38,824 bases of DNA from Thermoplasmata archaeon. Its GTDB lineage: Archaea; Thermoplasmatota; Thermoplasmata; Lutacidiplasmatales; UBA184. The stretch covers positions 1 to 38,824 of the forward strand of contig JAJYEA010000017.1 of NCBI GenBank assembly GCA_021790425.1, in the 5' to 3' direction. This document shows, piece after piece, positions 33,173 to 38,824 of the stretch (its first letter is position 1; each line of letters starts with the position of its first letter). The notes under the pieces were generated by a model. The model made no database searches. It was given only the letters and a program-made list of their open reading frames with translations, and was not told the DNA's origin. The position numbers were made by a program, and so were the translations under genes.

Positions 33173-34000
33173 ATGCGGGCGGCCTTCCGGGTCGGCTACC
33201 GCGCGGAGGGATTCTTCGGCTACGCGACCCAGCCCGGGAAGCCGACCGTCCACAAGCTCCTCGAGGAAGGGCTCCGGCGCAGCCAGGCGCTCTCCCCCAC
33301 GGCCCGCGTCGCGGTCGCGAGCCGCACCGACCGGGGGGTCCACGCGCTCGGGAACGTCATCGCCTTCGACAGCCCCCTCTCCGCCCCGTCGGTCGCGAGC
33401 CTCCTGAACGCGCTCGACCCGCGGATCTTCTGCTTCGGGTACGCCCACGTCCCGGCGGGGTTCGATCCCCGCCACGCCCGCTCCCGCTGGTACCGCTACT
33501 TCCTCCCGGCGGAGGGGCATGACGAGGCCCGGCTGGCCCGCGTCGCCCGGCTCTTCGAGGGCGAGCACGACTTCGCGAGCTTCTCGCGACGGGACAACCC
33601 CCCGCGCGAGACGCGCCGGTCCCTCACCCGCTGCACGATCCATCCCGAGGGACGCTACCTCGCGCTCGACCTCGTCGCCCCCTCCTTTCTGTGGGGGCAG
33701 GTGCGGAAGATCGTCGCGTCGATGCTCTACGTCGAGGAGGGACGCCTCGCCGCCGAGACGATCGAGGAGGCGCTGCTCGGGCCGGTCAGCCTCACCCTGC
33801 CGCTCGCGCCGCCGGAGCGGCTCGTCCTCATGGACGTCGCCTACGACTTCCCCTTCACGCCCGTCGGGGGTCGGCTCGCCCGGCGCCGGGGCGCCCTCGA
33901 CGAGAGCCTCGCGGAGGTCGAGCTCAAGGCGAAGCTCCTCGGCCTGTTCAGGGAGGCCGTGACCGAGGGTCCCCCGAGGCTCTCCGCCGATAGCGGGTGA
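33173..34000 (+). CDS. truA: tRNA pseudouridine synthase A
   Basis: The enzyme converts uridines 38-40 of tRNA anticodon stems to pseudouridine. The catalytic Asp (residue 53) is in SRTDRGVHA; other family segments are FRVGYRAEGFFGYATQPGK at the N-terminus, ARSRWYRYFLP, the GEHDFASFSRRD segment and SFLWGQVRKIVASML. At 275 residues it has normal length, with a helical C-terminal extension (ESLAEVELKAKLLGLFREAV) as in other archaea. Its last 160 bp overlap the 3' end of carB on the opposite strand. Confidence 0.94.
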   Translation: MRAAFRVGYRAEGFFGYATQPGKPTVHKLLEEGLRRSQALSPTARVAVASRTDRGVHALGNVIAFDSPLSAPSVASLLNALDPRIFCFGYAHVPAGFDPRHARSRWYRYFLPAEGHDEARLARVARLFEGEHDFASFSRRDNPPRETRRSLTRCTIHPEGRYLALDLVAPSFLWGQVRKIVASMLYVEEGRLAAETIEEALLGPVSLTLPLAPPERLVLMDVAYDFPFTPVGGRLARRRGALDESLAEVELKAKLLGLFREAVTEGPPRLSADSG

Positions 34001-37000
34001 TCCCGGAGCCAGAGGAGCCCCTCGACGTAGGCGAGGAACGTCTCCACGCTGGTGAAGAGCGGGAGCGAGAGCTCGATCGCGCGCCGCCGGAGGTCGTACT
34101 CGTCCGCGAGCATCCGCTCGAGCTTCTCCTGGGTGTACGAGGAGGGGACGTTGACCACGAGGTCGATCGCGCCCTGGTCGAGCGCCTCCCGCAGGTTCGG
34201 GGTCCGCTCGGGCTCCATGAGCTTGTAGAGCGTCTGGACCCGGGGGAGCCCGTGCTCCCGGAGGTAGGCGGCCGTGTCCTCCGTGGCGGAGAGCTCGAAG
34301 CCCAGCCGGTCGAGGGCGGCCGCGCCCGGAAGGATCCGCTCCTTGAGCACCGGTCCGCCGACGGAGAGGAAGGCGTGCCCCCCCTCGGGGACGAAGCGGA
34401 CCCCCGTGGCGGCCATCGCCTTCACCATGGCGTCCGCGAAGGTGGGCCCGAAGCAGGCCACCTCCCCGGTGGACTGCATCTCGACACCGAGGAGGGGGTC
34501 GGCCCCCTCCACCTGGAAGAAGGAGAACTGGGGGGCCTTCACCCCCCACCGCCCGAAGGGCGGCTCGAGGAGCCCGTAGCGGGTCAGGCGCCGCCCGAGG
34601 AGGGCGCGGGCGATCTCCCGGGGGACCGGCCAGCCGGTCGACTTCGTGGCGAAGGGGAGCGAGCGGGAGGCGCGCAGGTTGAGCTCGATGACGGAGACCT
34701 CGTCGCCGCGGACCAGGAACTGGAGGTTGAACGGGCCGTGGATGTTGAGCCGGCGCGCGAGCTTCCGGGCGATGCCGACCATCGTCTCCTGCACGGGACG
34801 CGGGGTGTTCCGCGGCGGGAGGACCATCATCGCGTCGCCCGAGTGCACCCCGGCCATCTCGACGTGCTCGAGGATCCCCGCCACGAGGACGTCCTTCCCG
34901 TCCGCGACCGCGTCCAGGTCGATCTCGGTCGCCCCCTCCACGAACTTGGAGATCACCACGGGATGCTCGGGGGAGATCTCGGAGGCCTCCCGGAGGAACG
35001 ACTCGAGCGTCGCCTTCCCGTAGGCGACGCGCATGGCCCGGCCGCTCAGCACGAAGGAGGGCCGCACCAGCACGGGGTAGCCCACCTCGTCCGCGAAGGC
35101 CCCCGCCTCCTCCATCGTGGTGAAGGCCTTCCAGCGCGGCTGGGGGATCCCGTCCGCCTCGATCACGCGGGAGAACCGGGAACGGCTCTCGGCCGTCTCG
35201 ATCGACCGGCTGGAGGTGCCGAGGATCGGGACACGGTGCCGGGAGAGGGAGGGGGTGAGGTTCTGCGCGAGCTGGCTCCCCGCCGAGGTCACGACCCCCC
35301 GGATCGGTTCCCGCTCCACGATGTCGAGGACCCGTTCGAGGGTGATCTCGTCGAAGTAGAGCCGGTCCGAGCGGTCGAAGTCGGTGGAGACCGTCTCGGG
35401 GTTCGAGTTGAGGACCGCCACGTGGCCGACCCCCTCGGCCTTGAGGCCGTCCACCAGGTTCATGGTCGACCAGTCGAACTCCACGGAGCTGCCGATCCGG
35501 TAGGGACCGGCCCCGAGGACGAGCGCGCTCCCCTCCGGCATCGGGGGCAGGTCATCCTTCTCCCCCCAGTAGGTCAGGTAGAGGTAGTTCGTCAGGCTCG
35601 GCCACTCGTTCGCCAGCGTGTCGATCACGCGGGCCCGGGGCGTCACCCCGGCCGCGACCCGGCGCTTCCGGACCTCGTCCTCCTCCCGGCCGAGGAGGCG
35701 GGCGATCGCCCGGTCGGAGATGCCGTCCCGCTTGGCCCTCGCGAGGAGCGGTGCGTCGAGACGGTGCCATCCGGCCGACCGGACCGCACCGTAGGACCGG
35801 TGAACGGCGGCGAGCTCCTCCACGAACCAGCGATCGACCCAGGAGGCCTTCGCGATCGCCTCCGGGGAGAGGCCCGCCGCGAGCCCCTCGAGGATGGCCG
35901 GGAGGATCGTCGGGGTCGGGGCCGAGATCTCCGCGAGGACCTCCGCCTGGGGGCGGGGATGCTCCGGTGGGGCGAGGTCCGAGTACGGGTCGACCATCCG
36001 GAAGGCCTTCAGCAGGGCCTCGCGGAAGCTGCCCCCGACGCCCATCGCCTCCCCCACGGACTTCATCGTGGGGCCGAGGCGCCGGTCGGCGCCGGCGAAC
36101 TTCTCGAGGTCCCAGCGGGGGTACTTCACCACGACGTAGTCGAGCGCGGGCTCGAAGTAGGCGGTGGTCTTCCCCGTCACCTTGTTCGGGAGCTCGGGCA
36201 GGGTGTACCCGAGCGCGATCTTCGCGGCCACGTAGGCGATCGGGTAGCCGGTCGCCTTGCTCGCGAGCGCGCTCGAGCGGGAGAGGCGGGCGTTGATCTC
36301 GATCGCGAAGTACTCGCCGCTCGCCGGGTCGAGCGCGAACTGGATGTTGCACTCCCCGACGATCCCGACGGTGCTCGCGGCCCGAAGGGCCGCCGCCCGC
36401 AGCGTCTGGAACTCGGTGTCGGTGAGCGTCTGGGAGGGGGCGACGACGATGTTGTCGCCCGTGTGCACGCGCATGGAGAGGACGTTCTCCATGTTGCACA
36501 CCGTGAGGGAGTTCCCGAGGCGGTCCCGCATCACCTCGTACTCGATCTGCTTGAAGTGGCCGACGTAGCGCTCGAGGAGCACCTGGTGGACCGGGCTCGA
36601 GCGGAGGCCGCGGGAGACGACCCGCTCGAGCTCGGAGGCGTCGCGGGCGACACCGCCGCCCTTGCCGCCGAGGGTGTAGGCGACGCGCACGATCAACGGG
36701 AACCCGATCTCGGCCGCCTTCGAGCGCGCCTCCTCCATCGAGGTGACCGCGTGGCTCCGCAGGACGGGGACCTTCGCCCGCTCCATCATCTGCGTGAAGA
36801 GCGCGCGGTCCTCCGTGCCGCGGATGCCCGAGAGCGGCGTCCCCAGGACCCGGACGCCCAGCCGGCGGAGCGATCCCCGCCGCTCGAGCTCGACCCCGCA
36901 GTTGAGTGCGCTCTGCCCCCCGAAGGAGAGCAGGATCGTGTCGGCGCGCTCGCTCTCCATCACGGGCTCGACGAAGTCCGGGGTGACGGGGACGAAGTAG

Positions 37001-37191
37001 ACCTTCCCCTTCTTCGGGGGGTCGGTCTGGATCGTCGCGATGTTCGGGTTCACGACGATCGTCTCGATCTCCTCCTCGGCGAGCGCCTTGAGGCACTGGC
37101 TGCCCGCGTAGTCGAACTCGCCGGCCTCGCCGATCTTGAGCGCGCCGCTCCCGAGGAGCACCACCCGCGAGGGGCGGAGCGGGGCGGTCAT
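33841..37191 (-). CDS. carB: Carbamoyl-phosphate synthase large subunit
   Basis: The subunit makes carbamoyl phosphate from ammonia (passed from CarA), bicarbonate and two ATP, for pyrimidine and arginine synthesis. Both ATP-grasp halves are present: SGALKIGEAGEFDYAGSQ near the N-terminus with NPNIATIQTDPPKKGKVYF, and LGAGPYRIGSSVEFDW with NSNPETVSTDFDRSDRLYF in the second half. The C-terminal MGS-like regulatory domain (LGFELSATEDTAAYLREHG, VVNVPS) ends near AYVEGL. The protein is 1116 aa, longer than usual, because the frame runs ~50 residues beyond, antisense to truA, giving an Arg/Ser/Pro-rich tail. The ATG at 37191 overlaps the carA stop (ATGA). Confidence 0.95.
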   Translation of the reverse strand: MTAPLRPSRVVLLGSGALKIGEAGEFDYAGSQCLKALAEEEIETIVVNPNIATIQTDPPKKGKVYFVPVTPDFVEPVMESERADTILLSFGGQSALNCGVELERRGSLRRLGVRVLGTPLSGIRGTEDRALFTQMMERAKVPVLRSHAVTSMEEARSKAAEIGFPLIVRVAYTLGGKGGGVARDASELERVVSRGLRSSPVHQVLLERYVGHFKQIEYEVMRDRLGNSLTVCNMENVLSMRVHTGDNIVVAPSQTLTDTEFQTLRAAALRAASTVGIVGECNIQFALDPASGEYFAIEINARLSRSSALASKATGYPIAYVAAKIALGYTLPELPNKVTGKTTAYFEPALDYVVVKYPRWDLEKFAGADRRLGPTMKSVGEAMGVGGSFREALLKAFRMVDPYSDLAPPEHPRPQAEVLAEISAPTPTILPAILEGLAAGLSPEAIAKASWVDRWFVEELAAVHRSYGAVRSAGWHRLDAPLLARAKRDGISDRAIARLLGREEDEVRKRRVAAGVTPRARVIDTLANEWPSLTNYLYLTYWGEKDDLPPMPEGSALVLGAGPYRIGSSVEFDWSTMNLVDGLKAEGVGHVAVLNSNPETVSTDFDRSDRLYFDEITLERVLDIVEREPIRGVVTSAGSQLAQNLTPSLSRHRVPILGTSSRSIETAESRSRFSRVIEADGIPQPRWKAFTTMEEAGAFADEVGYPVLVRPSFVLSGRAMRVAYGKATLESFLREASEISPEHPVVISKFVEGATEIDLDAVADGKDVLVAGILEHVEMAGVHSGDAMMVLPPRNTPRPVQETMVGIARKLARRLNIHGPFNLQFLVRGDEVSVIELNLRASRSLPFATKSTGWPVPREIARALLGRRLTRYGLLEPPFGRWGVKAPQFSFFQVEGADPLLGVEMQSTGEVACFGPTFADAMVKAMAATGVRFVPEGGHAFLSVGGPVLKERILPGAAALDRLGFELSATEDTAAYLREHGLPRVQTLYKLMEPERTPNLREALDQGAIDLVVNVPSSYTQEKLERMLADEYDLRRRAIELSLPLFTSVETFLAYVEGLLWLRDHPLSAESLGGPSVTASLNRPRSFALSSTSARLSSRAPRRRASRPPTGVKGKS

Positions 37192-38384
37192 GCGCGCCTC
37201 CGGACCTTGTCGAGGAAGGTGTCGAAGAGGAACTCCGCGTCGTGGGGACCGGGAGCGCCCTCGGGGTGACCCTGGACGCCCAGCACGAGTCCCCGGTGGT
37301 CCCGGAACCCCTCGACCGTCCCGTCGTCGGGGTTGTAGGCCCACTCCGCGAGCCCGGTGCCCTTCAGGGAGGACCGGTCGACCGCGTACCCGTGGTTCTC
37401 GGAGACGATGTACGCCCGGCCCGCCGGCTGGCGGAAGAGGAGCGGCTTGTTCTGGCCCCGGTGCCCGTACTTCATCTTGTAGGTGGACGCGCCCGCGGAG
37501 AGGGCGAGCAGCTGGTGCCCGAGGCAGATCCCGAAGGTCGGGCGGTCGCGCGGCCGTTCCTTCACCATCGTGATCGCATCGCTCAGCCCGCCCGGGTCCC
37601 CGGGACCGTTGCTGATGAGATATCCGTCGACCCGGCGCCCCTCCCACCGCTCGGGCAGGGCCATGCCCGGAGGACTGCGGAGGACGTCTGCGCCGCGGGC
37701 CAGGAGGTTCCGGAGGATGCTGGCCTTGCATCCCACGTCCATCACCGCCACCAGCGGAGGGCGGCCGCCCGCGCCGCCGGGGGCGGGGGTCGTGCGAGGG
37801 GCGCGGACGAGCGCGGGCTTGCGCGGCGCCACCTGGCGAACGAAGTCCTCCTCGTGATACTGGGGCGCCTGCTCGAGGATCTTCCGGAGCGCGTCCGGCG
37901 AGGGCAGGTCCTTCCCCACGGCCACGACCCCGCGCTGGACCCCCTGGGCCCTGAGACGCTCGGTGATCGCACGCGTGTCGAGACCGGCGATGCCCGGGAC
38001 CCCCGCGGACCGCAGCCAATCGCTCAGCGAGCGGCCCGAGGTCCAGTGGTGCGGAGCGGTCAGCGAACGGGCGATCACCGCGCGGGGCTGGACCTCGCCG
38101 GACTCCATCCCCAGCGGGAACCCCCAGGCATCCTTGCGGTCCGCCGCGGGGACCCCGTAGTTCCCCTGGAGGGGATAGGTGAAGAGGAGGATCTGGCCCC
38201 GGTAGGAGGGGTCGGTGATGGACTCGGGATACCCCGCCATCCCGGTGGTGAAGACGACCTCGCCGACCGCGCGGGTGGGGGCGCCGAACCCCTCGCCGTA
38301 GAAGATCGAGCCGTCCTCGAAGAAAAGAACTCCCCCCACCGGGTCGGAGGCGGAATCCGGGGAGGCGCTCCGTACCTTGGCCAA
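37188..38384 (-). CDS. carA: Carbamoyl-phosphate synthase small (glutaminase) subunit
   Basis: This subunit hydrolyses glutamine and passes ammonia to CarB. The N-terminal domain shows FFEDGSIFYGEGFGAP and GEVVFTTGMAGYPESITDPSYRGQ-type segments, and the class I amidotransferase triad is intact: Cys287 in FGICLGHQL, His373 and Glu375 in GVQGHPEGAPGP. At 398 residues the length is slightly above average, with a Pro/Gly-rich linker near 195-210. The start is TTG 38384; an in-frame TAG a few codons upstream rules out an earlier start. A TATA-like CTTATAGG at 38413-38420 lies ~32 bases upstream. It is the first gene of the carA-carB operon. Confidence 0.95.
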   Translation of the reverse strand: MAKVRSASPDSASDPVGGVLFFEDGSIFYGEGFGAPTRAVGEVVFTTGMAGYPESITDPSYRGQILLFTYPLQGNYGVPAADRKDAWGFPLGMESGEVQPRAVIARSLTAPHHWTSGRSLSDWLRSAGVPGIAGLDTRAITERLRAQGVQRGVVAVGKDLPSPDALRKILEQAPQYHEEDFVRQVAPRKPALVRAPRTTPAPGGAGGRPPLVAVMDVGCKASILRNLLARGADVLRSPPGMALPERWEGRRVDGYLISNGPGDPGGLSDAITMVKERPRDRPTFGICLGHQLLALSAGASTYKMKYGHRGQNKPLLFRQPAGRAYIVSENHGYAVDRSSLKGTGLAEWAYNPDDGTVEGFRDHRGLVLGVQGHPEGAPGPHDAEFLFDTFLDKVRRRA

Positions 38385-38412
38385 CTTAAAGTCACCCTAC
38401 CCCCTGCACTTG

Positions 38413-38420
38413 CCTATAAG
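38413..38420 (-). promoter_or_regulatory. TATA-like box of the carA-carB operon
   Basis: CTTATAGG on the minus strand is centred ~32 bases before the TTG start, so the leader would be zero to a few bases long. Confidence 0.5.
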
Positions 38421-38447
38421 GTCTTGCCCGCCAGGGGCGCGAAAACG

Positions 38448-38473
38448 GGCCCGACAGGGCTGCCCTACGGGCC
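38448..38473. other. Nested stem-loop upstream of the carA promoter
   Basis: GGCCCG-AC-AGGGC-T-GCCCT-A-CGGGCC has two stacked sets of complementary arms (6 bp and 5 bp). It lies ~28 bases upstream of the carA TATA box, in the 209-bp divergent region. Confidence 0.4.
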
Positions 38474-38485
38474 GGCACCGGTCTT

Positions 38486-38544
38486 GCGACCCGGGCCCCG
38501 CGACCCCCACGGGACCGCTCCCGACCCGCGATCCGACGGGTCGC
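38486..38544. promoter_or_regulatory. Cluster of four CGACCC-type motifs in a divergent promoter region
   Basis: GCGACCC occurs at 38486-38492 and 38500-38506, CGACCC at 38522-38527, and the inverted form GGGTCGC at 38538-38544. The last two form a dyad (CGACCCG-8 nt-CGGGTCG). The cluster ends ~8 bases before the plus-strand TATA-like box. Confidence 0.4.
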
Positions 38545-38551
38545 CTCCATA

Positions 38552-38567
38552 ATTAAAAGCTTATGTA
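38552..38567 (+). promoter_or_regulatory. TATA-like region of the right-edge gene
   Basis: ATTAAAAGCTTATGTA is the only AT-rich stretch between carA and the right-edge gene. Its second half is centred ~30 bases before ATG 38594. Confidence 0.45.
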
Positions 38568-38593
38568 GTACCCCCCTGGTGCTAGGGTTTGGC

Positions 38594-38824
38594 ATGGAGG
38601 CAACACCTTCCCCCCTGTCGGATCCCCGGCCTGCGGCCTCCCCTACCGCACCGCCCTCGTCCGCCCTTTCCTCGCCCGCCCCCATGCCCCCGGCTAGCTC
38701 CGCCGCGCAGCCCTCGCGGGCGGCGCACCTCCGGCACCACCGGATGGGAGTCGGACTGGCCGTGGCCGCCGGGCTCGTGGTGGCCCTCCTCGTGGGCACT
38801 GCGTGGGTCGGCGGATGGATCCCG
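38594..38824 (+). CDS. N-terminal part of an unknown membrane protein (runs off the right edge)
   Basis: Seventy-seven codons are visible, all open. Residues 1-50 are Ala/Pro/Ser-rich (ATPSPLSDPRPAASPTAPPS and onward), then a basic patch SRAAHLRHHR leads to a membrane helix GVGLAVAAGLVVALLVG with TAWVGGWIP after it. This layout (Pro-rich cytoplasmic start, then a helix) resembles the 19860-20777 protein. ATG 38594 fits the TATA region; an in-frame GTG at 38579 is an alternative. Too little is visible to name a family. Confidence 0.6.
   Translation, partial: MEATPSPLSDPRPAASPTAPPSSALSSPAPMPPASSAAQPSRAAHLRHHRMGVGLAVAAGLVVALLVGTAWVGGWIP

Noticed and set aside
37192-38019. Extension of the carB frame into carA
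   Set aside because: carA is clearly coding in its own frame with an intact triad; the ATGA overlap at 37188-37191 is the natural carB start.

Overview
The window looks like chromosome from a GC-rich archaeon, most likely a Thermoplasmatota relative. The evidence is an archaeal enolase-uS2 pair, an archaeal-type PRPP synthetase, a DUF99 protein, an OB-fold ssDNA-binding protein with a Gly-rich tail, and very large PKD/Ig-like and 'FTETGLP'-type surface proteins. Many genes also have a TATA-like box centred about 25-31 bases before an ATG or GTG with no Shine-Dalgarno, as expected for leaderless archaeal transcripts. A soil or sediment Thermoplasmatota lineage would fit, but the family level is a guess.

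Layout from left to right: (i) 1-9822 holds two giant, divergently transcribed cell-surface proteins sharing a ~300 bp promoter region; the left one runs off the window. (ii) 9891-13832 is a tight minus-strand operon: PRPP synthetase, a coiled-coil protein, a GNAT acetyltransferase, L-aspartate oxidase (NadB) and a 61-aa coiled-coil protein, suggesting supply of quinolinate and PRPP for NAD synthesis. (iii) 14063-15192 is a patch of visibly lower GC with a Fic/Doc-family protein carrying a C-terminal zinc ribbon and a convergent small unknown gene. (iv) 15243-20777 has another surface protein, a hotdog thioesterase, a VWA protein with a degenerate metal site, a DUF99 protein and a membrane protein with a poly-proline N-terminus. 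(v) 20849-22738 is enolase plus ribosomal protein uS2, then a coiled-coil gene behind a 10-bp inverted repeat. (vi) 23281-25747 is a minus-strand padR / ABC ATPase / ABC permease operon with overlapping ATGA junctions. (vii) 25831-31644 encodes a 1937-aa protein with an extracellular Kelch-like and PKD-like ectodomain, one membrane helix and a cytoplasmic tail that reads as two winged helices. (viii) 31980-34000 carries the ssDNA-binding protein (long leader), a protein with a thioredoxin-like middle and an Lrp/RAM C-terminus, and truA. (ix) 33841-38384 is carB-carA, with carB running 160 bp antisense into truA. (x) 38594 to the end is the start of an unknown membrane protein.

The most interesting candidates are the membrane-spanning surface protein with the apparent DNA-binding tail, the Doc-zinc ribbon locus, the thioredoxin-like/RAM fusion, and several palindromic control elements placed exactly at promoters. 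No rRNA, tRNA, CRISPR array or insertion sequence was recognised.
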